From positions 124,001 to 188,000 of the forward strand of contig NZ_BMRN01000003.1 of NCBI RefSeq assembly GCF_014648655.1: 64,000 nt of DNA, in the 5' to 3' direction. This document shows positions 53,961 to 62,332 of this stretch, one piece after another. Positions within the stretch are counted from its first letter, which is position 1, and the number at the start of each line of letters is the position of its first letter. Source of the stretch: Streptomyces atratus. Its GTDB lineage: Bacteria > Actinomycetota > Actinomycetes > Streptomycetales > Streptomycetaceae. The position numbers and the translations under genes are program-made. The notes below the pieces were generated by a model. It was given only the letters and a program-made list of their open reading frames with translations. It had not been told where the DNA came from and searched no databases.

Positions 53961-55208
53961 TCAGCGCAGGGCGATGGTGACCGGGCCGCCCCGGGCGCTG
54001 AGGCCCTTCATCACGGACCACGGCACACGGAAGACGCGGCCGGGCGCGGCGGGCCAGGGCAGGGTCCGTTCCGAGACGACCCGCCCGTTCTGGCGGACGA
54101 TTACGTGCGGGAACCGGATGGACCGGTCCGTCCACAGCAGCAGGCGCCCACGCGGGGGAGCCGGGTCACCTGGGCGCAGCAGCCCCGGTGACACCCAGCG
54201 CAGCGGCGCCTCGGCGAGGATGCGCAGGCCCGGGGCAGGCTCGCCGGCCCCGGTCAGCCATGCCTCGACCTGGTCCGCGACGTGCAGGCCGTCAATGGCT
54301 GCGACGTCGGCGGTGTCGACCGGGTGGAGGAGGTTGCCCGCGGCGAAGACGCCGGGCCGGCTGGTCCGCAGGGCGGTGTCGGTCAGCGGGCCGAGGGTTC
54401 CCGGGTCCAGGTCGAGTCCGCCGCTGCGGACGAGTTCGTGGTCGGGGATCCAGTCTCCGGTGAAGACCACGGTGTCGCAGGCGACGGTGCGCCGGGCGTG
54501 GGTGTCGAGATTCTCGATCTCGACGGCCTCGACCCGGCCCTTGCCGATGATGCGGGTGACCCGGCTGCGGTTGGCGACGGGAACGCGCAGCAGGGCGCGG
54601 CCGGCGACGTTGAAAGCTGCGTACGACTCCGTCCTGGGGTACTGGCTGACCATCAGCTCGGTGGCGCAGCCGGCTTCGCGGAGGGTGACGGCGGCGGACC
54701 AGCTGACCAGTTCCCCTCCGACGATGACGGCCCGGCTGCCGACCTCGCTGTGGTGGAGGTGGACGGCGTTCTGCAGCTGCCCGGTGGTGTAGACGCCCTG
54801 CGGCCGGTCGCCGGGGATGCGCCGGGCCGCGCGGGGCCGTTCGCGTGCGCCGGTGGCGAGCACGACGGCCTTGGCCTCCACACGCAGCCGCCCCTGCGGA
54901 CCGGTGACCTCCACGGCACGGTCGCCCGCCCAGTGGGTGACCATGGTTTCGGTGCGGATGGTGGCCCCGGCCGAAGTGGCCTGTTCGACGAGGTGGCGTG
55001 CGTACTTCGGGCCGGTCATGACCCGGTGCAGGTCCCGCAGGCCGTATCCGGTGTGGTCGCTGTGGCGGGGGATGCCTCCGGCGTCCTTCTCCCGGTCGAG
55101 CACCAGGACCTCGCCGCGGATGCGGGGTGCGAGGGCGGCGGCAGCCGTGAGCCCGGCGGGGCCGCCCCCGATGATCAGGACGTCCGGTGTGAGTGTGGTG
55201 GTGGTCAT
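53961..55208 (-). CDS. FAD-dependent pyridine nucleotide-disulfide-type oxidoreductase with extra C-terminal domain
   Basis: The 415-residue flavoprotein has the N-terminal FAD site VLIIGGGPAGLTAAAAL (10-26), AVVLATGARERPRAARRIPG near 130-149, a second nucleotide site in degenerate form (VIVGGELVSWSAAVTLR) and the closing GVFAAGNLLHPVDTADVAAIDG. The last 85 residues form an unusual extra domain ending PWSVMKGLSARGG. Proteins of this kind lie next to GlpA-like dehydrogenases in several bacteria and probably pass electrons between the dehydrogenase and NAD(P) or a carrier. The ATG at 55208 overlaps the stop of the GlpA-like gene (ATGA). The modified second site leaves the carrier uncertain. Confidence 0.88.
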   Translation of the reverse strand: MTTTTLTPDVLIIGGGPAGLTAAAALAPRIRGEVLVLDREKDAGGIPRHSDHTGYGLRDLHRVMTGPKYARHLVEQATSAGATIRTETMVTHWAGDRAVEVTGPQGRLRVEAKAVVLATGARERPRAARRIPGDRPQGVYTTGQLQNAVHLHHSEVGSRAVIVGGELVSWSAAVTLREAGCATELMVSQYPRTESYAAFNVAGRALLRVPVANRSRVTRIIGKGRVEAVEIENLDTHARRTVACDTVVFTGDWIPDHELVRSGGLDLDPGTLGPLTDTALRTSRPGVFAAGNLLHPVDTADVAAIDGLHVADQVEAWLTGAGEPAPGLRILAEAPLRWVSPGLLRPGDPAPPRGRLLLWTDRSIRFPHVIVRQNGRVVSERTLPWPAAPGRVFRVPWSVMKGLSARGGPVTIALR

Positions 55209-56650
55209 CAGGAGTTCACCTCGGGCCGCGCCGGCGCGGCGGCCGCGCCGCCGCAACCGTTTTCGTTCAGGAGTCGGTTGACAGCCGCGCCGCAGAAGAA
55301 GCCCTGGCAGCGGCCGTTCATGGCCCGGGTGCGGCGGCGCAGGCCCTCCAGGTTGCGTGCGGGCAGGGGCGACTGGAAGGCGTCGCGGATCTCACCGGCG
55401 GTGACGCGCTCGCAGAAGCAGACGACCTTGCCGTACTCGGGATCGGCGGCGATGCGCTCGGCGTCCTGGTAGGGACGTACGGTCGCCTCGCCGATGTTGG
55501 CCATCTGCGGAGGGCCGGGCAGGTCGGTGCGTGCGGTGAGGACGAGTCCGGCCTCTTCGAGCACCTCGTGGACGTGCTCGGCGATGGCCATGCCGGAGGT
55601 CAACCCGGTCGAGCGGATGCCGCCGACGAGGAGGTACCGCTGCGAGGGGGTGGGCTCGATGAGATAGTCCCCGTGGTCGATGGCGGCCCGCAGCCCCGCG
55701 TAGGAAGCGGTCACCTCCTCGGCGAGCAGCCGGGGCATGAGGCGCTCGCCCTTGTCCAGCAGGAAGGCGAATCCGTCCTCGGACGTTCCGGTCGCGGTGC
55801 GGTCGGTGAGGTCCTCCGAGGTGGGCCCCAGCATGACGTTGCCGTAGATGGTGGGAGAGATGAGCACCCCCTTGCCCCGGGACGTGGGAACCGGCAGGAC
55901 GATCTTGTCCACCAGTGGGCGAGCGAGCTTGTCGAAGACGAACAGTTCACCGCGGCGCGGGGTGACGGTGAACCGCTCGTGGCCGAAGAGCCGGTCGATG
56001 CGGTCGGCGCCGAGGCCCGCCGCGTTGACCACCCAACGGGCCTGTACGGAGCCGCCCGTGGTGGTCAGCGTGGTGGACCGGGTGTTCACCGACACCGCGG
56101 TGACGGCGTGGTTGAGCAGGACCTCGGCGCCGCGCTGCCTCGCGTCGGTGGCCAGGGCCAGGTTCGTGGTCCAGGTGCAGATGATCGACTCGTCGGGGAC
56201 CGTGAGTCCGCCGAGCGCTCCCTCGCCGAGGGAAGGGATCAGCTCGTAGACCTCGTCGGCGCCGACGATCCGGCACCGGTCGTAACCGTTCTGCTCGGCC
56301 TTCTCCTTGAGGCCGGGCAGGACGGCCAGCTCCTCCGCGTTCCATGCGACGAGGATCGCGCCCGTGTGCTCGACCGGGATGCCGGTCGAGCGGGCGTACT
56401 CCGACAGCAGGTGATATCCGCGCTTGACGAGCCCGGACTCCAGCGTGCCCGGCTTCGCGTCGAATCCGGTGTGCAGGATCGCGGTGTTCGCCTTGCTGGT
56501 TCCGTCGCCGACGTCGTCGCGCGCCTCGACGAGCGCGACCGACAGCTGATGGCCGGACAGGTCGCGGGCGATCGCCGAGCCGACGATGCCTGCGCCGATG
56601 ACGACGACGTCGTAGACAGGGTCCGGCTCGTGCGGTGTGGTGTCGGTCAT
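55208..56650 (-). CDS. GlpA-like FAD-dependent (glycerol-3-phosphate dehydrogenase-type) oxidoreductase with BFD [2Fe-2S] domain
   Basis: The 480-residue enzyme starts with VVVIGAGIVGSAIARDLSG (15-33), then GTSKANTAILHTGFDAKPGT, a DAO-type catalytic domain and GGIRSTGLTSGMAIAEHV. From about 407 comes a bacterioferritin-associated ferredoxin-like domain with C411, C413, C448 and C453 for a 2Fe-2S cluster. This is the structure of anaerobic GlpA-type and related L-2-hydroxyglutarate or polyol-phosphate dehydrogenases. It probably oxidises the phosphorylated product of the FGGY kinase encoded just upstream. The ATG at 56650 overlaps the kinase stop. The exact substrate is unknown. Confidence 0.9.
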   Translation of the reverse strand: MTDTTPHEPDPVYDVVVIGAGIVGSAIARDLSGHQLSVALVEARDDVGDGTSKANTAILHTGFDAKPGTLESGLVKRGYHLLSEYARSTGIPVEHTGAILVAWNAEELAVLPGLKEKAEQNGYDRCRIVGADEVYELIPSLGEGALGGLTVPDESIICTWTTNLALATDARQRGAEVLLNHAVTAVSVNTRSTTLTTTGGSVQARWVVNAAGLGADRIDRLFGHERFTVTPRRGELFVFDKLARPLVDKIVLPVPTSRGKGVLISPTIYGNVMLGPTSEDLTDRTATGTSEDGFAFLLDKGERLMPRLLAEEVTASYAGLRAAIDHGDYLIEPTPSQRYLLVGGIRSTGLTSGMAIAEHVHEVLEEAGLVLTARTDLPGPPQMANIGEATVRPYQDAERIAADPEYGKVVCFCERVTAGEIRDAFQSPLPARNLEGLRRRTRAMNGRCQGFFCGAAVNRLLNENGCGGAAAAPARPEVNS

Positions 56651-58080
56651 CCGAGTTCTCCCTTGCGGGCGGTGGCCTCGGCGGCCGCCGCCCATGTACT
56701 GCGGTAGTGCGCGGCCCGGTCGGCCGACCAGACCGGTTCGTAGACGGTGACCGGGTTCCAGTCACCGACGGCTTCCGCCAGGTCCATGCCCGGGGTGAGG
56801 GCCAGCCTGGCCAGCGCGGCCGCGCCGAGCGGGGTGGCGTGCGAGGACGGGTAGATGTCGACAGGCACCTGGGCCAGATCGGCCTGGGCCTGCATCAGGG
56901 TGCGGCTGCGGGTCAGCCCGCCGTCCGCGCGCAGCCGGCTGAGCGGCGTGCCGAGGTCGGACTCGACCAGGCCGCACAGGGCGGCGACCTGGGCGGCGAT
57001 GCCCTGCAACACGGCCAGGACCATGTGCTCCTTGCCGGTGGACAGGGTCATCCCGGTGAACGTGGCGGTCGCGTCGGGACGCCACCACGGTGCCGCGAGG
57101 CCCGCCAGGGCCGGTACGCACAGGGTGCCGTCGGACTCCTTCGCCGCCACCGTGTCCAGTTCGCTCGCGGACCCGATGAATCCCAGGTCCCGGATCCAGC
57201 GGACGGCCGACGCCGCCGTGTACACCTGGCCGTCCACGCAGTACGGCGTCTGCGCCGCGGTCCGCCAGGCCACCGAGGAGGTGAGCCCTGCCCGTGAACG
57301 CAGGGCGGTGTCACCGGTGTTGGCCAGCAGGAACGCTCCTGTGCCGTAGGTGCACTTCGCGGTTCCCCGCTCCAGGCAGCCCTCGGCGAGCAGTGCTGCC
57401 TGCTGATCGACGATCAGGCCGGCGACCGGCACCTCGCGTCCGAAGGCACCGGTCGTGCCGATGACCTCGTCGCAGCCCACGATCCGCGGCAGCTTCTCGG
57501 CGCCCAGACCGAAAAGATCCAGCAGCTCCGGGTCCCAGGAGACCTGGTCGATGTCCATCAGCAGCGACCGGCTCGCGGTCGAGGCATCGGTGACGTACTC
57601 GCCGGTCAGCTGGTGCAGCAGCCAGGTGTCGGTGGTCGTCACCACCCCTTCGGTGGTGACGTTCCGCCGCAGCCAGGCCATCTTCGGCGCGGAGAAGTAC
57701 GAGTCGAGCACGAGCCCGCTGCGCCGGGCCACCCACGGGGCGTGCTCGGCCAGACCGGTGCAGATCGTTTCCGCCCTGCGGTCCTGCCAGACGATCGCCG
57801 GGGACAGCGGGGTGCCGGTGCGCGGGTCCCAGGCAAGTACGGTCTCGCCCTGGTTGGCCAGGGCCACCGCGTCGACGGACCGGCCCGAGGCGGCGACGGC
57901 GCGCCGTCCGGCGTTGAGGACCGAGTCGAGCAGTTCTTGCGGGTCCTGCTCGACGCCGCCGCCGCTGAGGTAGGCCGGCCGCAGCTCCTCCTCGGCGATG
58001 GCGATGGTCCCGCCCCGCTCGTCGACCACGATTGCCTTCGTGCCGGAGGTGCCCTGGTCGATGGCCAGAATGGTGCTCAT
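56647..58080 (-). CDS. FGGY-family carbohydrate (glycerol/polyol) kinase
   Basis: The 477-residue kinase has the ATP-site opening ILAIDQGTSGTKAIVVDERG (4-23), AIVWQDRRAE near 94, the substrate region and LRADGGLTRSRTLMQAQADL near 407, which fits the FGGY signature region. It is closest in outline to glycerol kinase but shorter than E. coli GlpK (502). It sits between a permease and GlpA-like dehydrogenase, with four-base overlaps on both sides, so a polyol is taken up, phosphorylated and oxidised. An APC-type permease instead of a glycerol channel argues against plain glycerol. Confidence 0.92.
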   Translation of the reverse strand: MSTILAIDQGTSGTKAIVVDERGGTIAIAEEELRPAYLSGGGVEQDPQELLDSVLNAGRRAVAASGRSVDAVALANQGETVLAWDPRTGTPLSPAIVWQDRRAETICTGLAEHAPWVARRSGLVLDSYFSAPKMAWLRRNVTTEGVVTTTDTWLLHQLTGEYVTDASTASRSLLMDIDQVSWDPELLDLFGLGAEKLPRIVGCDEVIGTTGAFGREVPVAGLIVDQQAALLAEGCLERGTAKCTYGTGAFLLANTGDTALRSRAGLTSSVAWRTAAQTPYCVDGQVYTAASAVRWIRDLGFIGSASELDTVAAKESDGTLCVPALAGLAAPWWRPDATATFTGMTLSTGKEHMVLAVLQGIAAQVAALCGLVESDLGTPLSRLRADGGLTRSRTLMQAQADLAQVPVDIYPSSHATPLGAAALARLALTPGMDLAEAVGDWNPVTVYEPVWSADRAAHYRSTWAAAAEATARKGELG

Positions 58081-59627
58081 CGGTTGCTTTCCTTGGCGGT
58101 CGCGCCCACCGCGCCCGGCGCAGCGGGGGCCGCGGTGACGTCGAGGGTCTCGTCGATGTTGATCATGTCCGGCATCGACATGCCGGACACGCCGCGCCGG
58201 ACCAGGAGGTAGACGAGGTAGGCGGCCCCGAGGGCGAAGAGGACGAGGACGTAGAGCCAGGGGTCGCGGAACGACTGGTCACGGAAGATGAGGAGTTCGT
58301 ATCCCAGCCACACGGAGGCGACCACGATGACCGGTATCTCCCAGCGCCCGAGGGAGAACCCCTGCGTGGGCGGCAGCGACTTCCGCTTGACGATGTACAT
58401 GAGCACCGTGCCGGCGTAGATGATGGCGGGCAGCAGCGTGGCGGCGGAGAAGAGCGAGAACAGGGCGTCGGTCGAGACGGAGAAGCAGGCGAGGATCAGC
58501 TCCGCGACGACGAAGATGAACAGCGTGGCATTGAGCGGGGTGCCACGGGAGGGGTTGACCTTGCGCAGCGCCTGCCAGCCGGGGAAGCGCTCGTCGCGGG
58601 ACATCGCCCACACCAGCCGGGTGCCGCTCATGGTGATGACCAGACCACAGGAGAAGATCGAGACCACGACCAGGACCAGGAGCGCCTTGCCGACCGTCGA
58701 TCCGAGTACGGCGGTGATCACGGTGGCCACGGGGGTGGCGGACTGGGCGAGCTTCACGGGGTCGTCGATGAGCGCGGTGATCGCCACGAGGAACAGGAAT
58801 CCGAGGACGCCGAGGGAGAGCACGGCCTGGGCCATGGCCTTGGGGATCACCCGGGCCGGGTCCTTGGTCTCCTCGGCGAGGTTGGCCGCGGACTCGAATC
58901 CGACGATGGTGAAGGCGCCCAGGAGGAACGCGAGGGCGAACGGCCCCGCTTCGGTGGCGGTGCCCAGGGCGTAGTAGCCGTCGGTCGTGGCCGGCGCGGC
59001 GCTGAACAGCGTGGAGAAGTCGAGCTTGCCCGTGAACGCTCCGACGACGAAGAGCAGCACGGTCAGCGAGATCATGCCGATGAGCTGCACGGTCACGGCG
59101 ACCTTGTTGACCTTGTGCGTCAGTTGCGTCGAGGCGGCCACGAGAATCGCCTGGAGCAGGATGACCACGGCGGTGATCGCCCAGGCGTTCTGGGTCGTCC
59201 CCTGGTACTGGAGAAGTTCCGGCAGGATCGTCGCGGCGACGGTGTAGTCCACCGCGACCACTACGACTCCGAGGAAGGAGAACGAGATCCAGCCCATGAC
59301 CCAGCCCCAGACCGGGTTCACCAGCCGGGACACCCACTGGTAGGCGTATCCGTTGATGGGGATGCGGGCGGCGAGAGCGCCGAAGACGAGCGCGACCGAC
59401 AGCTGGCCGATGACGCTGATCGGCCAGGCGAAGATGCCGCGCGGGCCCGAGCTGTTCAGCACGGAGCCGTAGGTGGTGAAGATGCCCGTCGCGATCGAGA
59501 CGAAGCCGAAGGCCATGGCGAAAGAGGCGTACCGGCTCAACTCCCGGCGCATCTCCTGCTTGTAGCCGGAGCCCGGCGCGGACGATGGGTCGTCACCTTG
59601 TACGACATCAGTGTTTGTCGTGACCAT
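58077..59627 (-). CDS. APC-family permease
   Basis: The 516-residue transporter has about 12 helices and the amino acid/polyamine/choline layout: YASFAMAFGFVSIATGIFTTYG in helix 1 with its Gly-rich unwound part, and FTIVGFESAANLAEETKDPARVIPKAM after helix 6, the APC signature. Members take up amino acids, GABA, ethanolamine, choline or polyamines. It is the first gene of a four-gene operon with the FGGY kinase and two oxidoreductases, an unusual partner for a sugar kinase. A 19-base tandem repeat lies 17 bases before its ATG at 59627. Confidence 0.92.
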   Translation of the reverse strand: MVTTNTDVVQGDDPSSAPGSGYKQEMRRELSRYASFAMAFGFVSIATGIFTTYGSVLNSSGPRGIFAWPISVIGQLSVALVFGALAARIPINGYAYQWVSRLVNPVWGWVMGWISFSFLGVVVVAVDYTVAATILPELLQYQGTTQNAWAITAVVILLQAILVAASTQLTHKVNKVAVTVQLIGMISLTVLLFVVGAFTGKLDFSTLFSAAPATTDGYYALGTATEAGPFALAFLLGAFTIVGFESAANLAEETKDPARVIPKAMAQAVLSLGVLGFLFLVAITALIDDPVKLAQSATPVATVITAVLGSTVGKALLVLVVVSIFSCGLVITMSGTRLVWAMSRDERFPGWQALRKVNPSRGTPLNATLFIFVVAELILACFSVSTDALFSLFSAATLLPAIIYAGTVLMYIVKRKSLPPTQGFSLGRWEIPVIVVASVWLGYELLIFRDQSFRDPWLYVLVLFALGAAYLVYLLVRRGVSGMSMPDMINIDETLDVTAAPAAPGAVGATAKESNR

Positions 59628-59643
59628 GGCGGTGCTGTCCTTT

Positions 59644-59681
59644 CAGAAACTGCCGCTCGCTACAGAAACTGCCGTTCGTTG
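59644..59681. promoter_or_regulatory. Tandem 19-base direct repeat before the catabolic operon
   Basis: CAGAAACTGCCGCTCGCTA (59644-59662) is followed at once by CAGAAACTGCCGTTCGTTG (59663-59681), 16 of 19 bases identical. It lies just upstream of the permease start, where a repressor would block transcription. DeoR-family regulators often bind direct repeats, and one is encoded immediately upstream. Confidence 0.6.
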
Positions 59682-59733
59682 CATGGGGCGGGTCTCACGC
59701 GGAGACGTCGCCGAGAAGAGATCGCCGCGGCGC

Positions 59734-60516
59734 TCAGGAGTGTCCGGCCGAGATCACCACTGCGCCCGACTGCTCGATGACCGAAGCCAGGGGCGGTTCG
59801 GGCGCCTGGTCGGTGATCAGACCGGTGCAGTCCTCGAATCCGCAGACGCGGTGCGGAGCCACCCGTCCGAGTTTGCTCCCGTCGGCCAGGACGTAGCTGA
59901 GCGCGCTGCGGGCGAGGATCGCGCGCTTGGTCGCGTTCTCCTCGAAGTGGAAGTCGGTCATCCCGGCGGAGCTGTCGACACCGCCGGAACCCAGAAATGC
60001 CATGTCGGCGTAGAGGCCGTTGAAGAAGTCCACCGTCAGAGGTCCGGAGCAGACCAGGTCGCCGCCCCGGATCCGTCCGCCGGGGATCAGTACGTCGACA
60101 TGGGGGCGGGTGGACAGCTCGGCCGCGACCAGCAGGGACGGGGTCGCCACCGTCCCCCGGAAGTCCGGCGCCAGGGCGCAGGCGACCTGCAGAGCCGTCG
60201 TGCCGACGTCGATCACGACGGTCATGCCGGAGCGGACCAGGTCCGCCGCGGCTCGTCCGATCGCCGTCTTGGCCTGCTGCTGCGAGGCGGACCGCTCCGT
60301 GAAGGATGCCTCTTCGCCGCTCAGACCGCGGACGACGGACAGCGCTGCTGCACCGCCGCGCACCCGCATGAGATGCCCCTGCTTCTCCATCTGTGCCAGG
60401 TCCCGGCGCACGGTCTCGGCCGAGACGCCGAGCTGCTCGGCCAGACTCTCGGTGCTGATCGTGCCGCTGCGCTCCACGACGGTGGAGATTCGACGGTGAC
60501 GTTCGGCTGGCAGCAT
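59734..60516 (-). CDS. DeoR-family transcriptional regulator
   Basis: The 260-residue protein has the DeoR helix-turn-helix at about residues 5-55 (RHRRISTVVERSGTISTESL, then LGVSAETVRRDLAQMEKQG). The sugar-phosphate sensing domain of the isomerase fold follows, with TVVIDVGTTALQVA and SGPLTVDFFNGLYADMAFLG. It is read in the same direction as the permease operon and ends 107 bases before it. It probably represses that operon through the repeat at 59644-59681 and is released by the phosphorylated substrate made by the FGGY kinase; this is inference from family and place. The ATG at 60516 was preferred over an upstream start as it gives the normal N-terminus. Confidence 0.92.
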   Translation of the reverse strand: MLPAERHRRISTVVERSGTISTESLAEQLGVSAETVRRDLAQMEKQGHLMRVRGGAAALSVVRGLSGEEASFTERSASQQQAKTAIGRAAADLVRSGMTVVIDVGTTALQVACALAPDFRGTVATPSLLVAAELSTRPHVDVLIPGGRIRGGDLVCSGPLTVDFFNGLYADMAFLGSGGVDSSAGMTDFHFEENATKRAILARSALSYVLADGSKLGRVAPHRVCGFEDCTGLITDQAPEPPLASVIEQSGAVVISAGHS

Positions 60517-60935
60517 CCCGGCAACCTCGCTGACTGGTTTCGTGGAAAAGTGACTGGAGATGCCTGAAAGTGTGGACGCGTGACTGAAAATCGTCAAGAG
60601 TTGGCGCGTAATTCACCTGTCTCACCGTGCTGTGACCCGATCGGCGGGCATGCGGCGCGGTTTCCCGACCCGGCCCCGGCCGTTGTGGCGGTCCTGGAGC
60701 CGGGGGTACCCCTGGGTCCTGGAGCCGGGGGTACCCCCCTACGGGACCGGGGAGACCCGGCCGTGCGGTGTCATACCGAAGAGGTAGGCGGAGTTGCTCC
60801 CCGGGAGTGACGATTTCGCGCCGCCGTCTTGGTCAGATGGAGAACAACCACTCCTGAGCAAAACGGTGAGAATGGCGGCACGGAGTGGACGAGTGCATCC
60901 GGACGGAAGCCGCCGACCACGGAGGTAGGGCACAC
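60517..60935. other. 419-base divergent intergenic stretch
   Basis: The stretch must hold the promoters of the DeoR gene and of the LolA-like gene. A TTTC-GTG-GAAA inverted repeat lies at 60538-60548. A 25-base tandem repeat lies at 60691-60740. A 76-codon open frame (60580-60810) runs over the repeats and is not credible as a gene. Confidence 0.6.
60691..60740. repeat. 25-base tandem repeat
   Basis: The unit begins GTCCTGGAGCCGGGGGTACC and occurs twice in direct tandem (60691-60715 and 60716-60740), nearly identical. Each unit contains a GGGGTACCCC palindrome, a form often seen in short dispersed repeats of streptomycetes. Confidence 0.75.
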
Positions 60936-62198
60936 ATGGCACCGAACGACAGCGTAGAGACCAACGGCGGGACCAGGGGCGCCGCCGCCGGCCGCCGAAA
61001 GGCGGCGCGCTACATCGTCCCGGTCGCGGTGGCGGGGGTGGCGGCCGCGACGATCGGGCTCGTCCCGGCGCTCGCGAGCACCGGTGACCCCGATCTGCCG
61101 GAGATCACCGCACAGCAGCTCATCGAGAAGATCGCCGCTTCGGACACCCAGCAGCTCTCCGGCACGGTGAAGATCAGTGCGGACCTCGGTATCCCGTCGC
61201 TCGGCGGTCTGGCCGGCTCCTTCGCCCCGGGCGGCAGCCAAGGCGACACCGGCAGCGCCAAGGGCGATTCGACCGCCGACCCGCAGACGAAGATGACGGA
61301 GCTGGCGTCCGGCACGCACACCCTGCGCGTGGCCGCCGACGGCCCCGACAAGCAGCGGGTGTCGATCCTGGAGAACGCGGCGGAGTACAGCCTGATCCAC
61401 AACGGTGATCAGGTCTGGGCGTACGACAGCAGGACCAACCAGGCCTACCACGCCACCGAGGACCGGAGCGGGAAGGAGGCCGGGCACTCGACCCCGGCTC
61501 CCGAGGGCGTGCCGACCACGCCGAAGGCGCTCGCCGAACAGGTCCTGAAGGCTGCGGGCCCCACCACATCGGTGACGGTCGACGGCACGGCGCAGGTCGC
61601 CGGACGTGACGCGTACAAACTGCTCATCAAGCCCAAGCAGAGCGGCTCCACGATCGGCTCGGTCACGGTCGCGGTCGACGCGAAGAGCGGTGTGCCGCTG
61701 AAGTTCACGCTGCTTCCGAGCAGCGGTGGCAAGGCCGCCGTCGACGCCGGCTTCACCAAGGTCGACTTCGCGAAGCCGGCTGCCTCCTCGTTCACCTTCA
61801 CCCCGCCCAAGGGCGCCGAGGTGACCGAGGCCGACGACGCGAAGGCACAGCCGAAGACCGACGGGGCAGGGGGCCTGGGCATGTTCCCGGGCGCCGAGGG
61901 ACTGGGCGCCGGGGACCAGGGCGCCAAGGACACGAAGGTCATCGGCGAGGGCTGGAACGCGATCGCCGAGATCAGGACCCCGGGCGGCACCGGACTCCCC
62001 ACGAAGGCGTCGGATGACGTACCGGCCGAGGCGCAGCAGTTCCTGGACTCGCTGGGCGACAAGGTCTCCGGAAAGTTCGGTTCGGGCACGGTCTTCAAGA
62101 CCCGCCTGGTCAACGCGCTGATGACGGACGACGGCAAGGTGTACGTCGGCGCGGTCACGCCGGACGCGCTGGTCAAGGCGGCTGACAACGCCGCTTGA
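60936..62198 (+). CDS. Secreted LolA-like / outer-membrane-lipoprotein-carrier-fold protein
   Basis: The 420-residue protein has a basic N-terminus, one hydrophobic segment at about residues 24-48 (signal or anchor) and a beta-rich domain. Parts such as ITAQQLIEKIAASDTQQLSGTVKI, YSLIHNGDQVWAYDSRTNQAYH and VTVAVDAKSGVPLKFTL match the LolA/LppX/RseB-like fold. In actinobacteria without an outer membrane, such proteins are thought to bind lipids or sense envelope state. A Gly/Ala-rich insert lies near 285-325. The ATG at 60936 has GGAGG upstream. A terminator follows (62234-62266), so it is apart from the ABC genes, though function may be linked. Confidence 0.85.
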   Translation: MAPNDSVETNGGTRGAAAGRRKAARYIVPVAVAGVAAATIGLVPALASTGDPDLPEITAQQLIEKIAASDTQQLSGTVKISADLGIPSLGGLAGSFAPGGSQGDTGSAKGDSTADPQTKMTELASGTHTLRVAADGPDKQRVSILENAAEYSLIHNGDQVWAYDSRTNQAYHATEDRSGKEAGHSTPAPEGVPTTPKALAEQVLKAAGPTTSVTVDGTAQVAGRDAYKLLIKPKQSGSTIGSVTVAVDAKSGVPLKFTLLPSSGGKAAVDAGFTKVDFAKPAASSFTFTPPKGAEVTEADDAKAQPKTDGAGGLGMFPGAEGLGAGDQGAKDTKVIGEGWNAIAEIRTPGGTGLPTKASDDVPAEAQQFLDSLGDKVSGKFGSGTVFKTRLVNALMTDDGKVYVGAVTPDALVKAADNAA

Positions 62199-62233
62199 CG
62201 CCGGGGCGCGTCGCGCCTCCCGCCGCAGGCCAC

Positions 62234-62266
62234 CCGCCCCGCCGTACCCTCCGTACGGCGGGGCGG
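62234..62266 (+). terminator. Terminator of the LolA-like gene
   Basis: A perfect 14-base stem (62234-62247 with 62253-62266) and a five-base loop lie 36 bases after the stop. Confidence 0.85.
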
Positions 62267-62332
62267 TCCGCTGAGGCGCTGTCCGGCCCTGATCCGCCGG
62301 ACAGGCCCTACCCGACTTATGGGGGAGTACGT

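Noticed and set aside
60580..60810. A 76-codon open frame before the LolA-like gene
   Set aside because: It runs through a 25-base tandem repeat, has no ribosome site and lies in the divergent promoter region.
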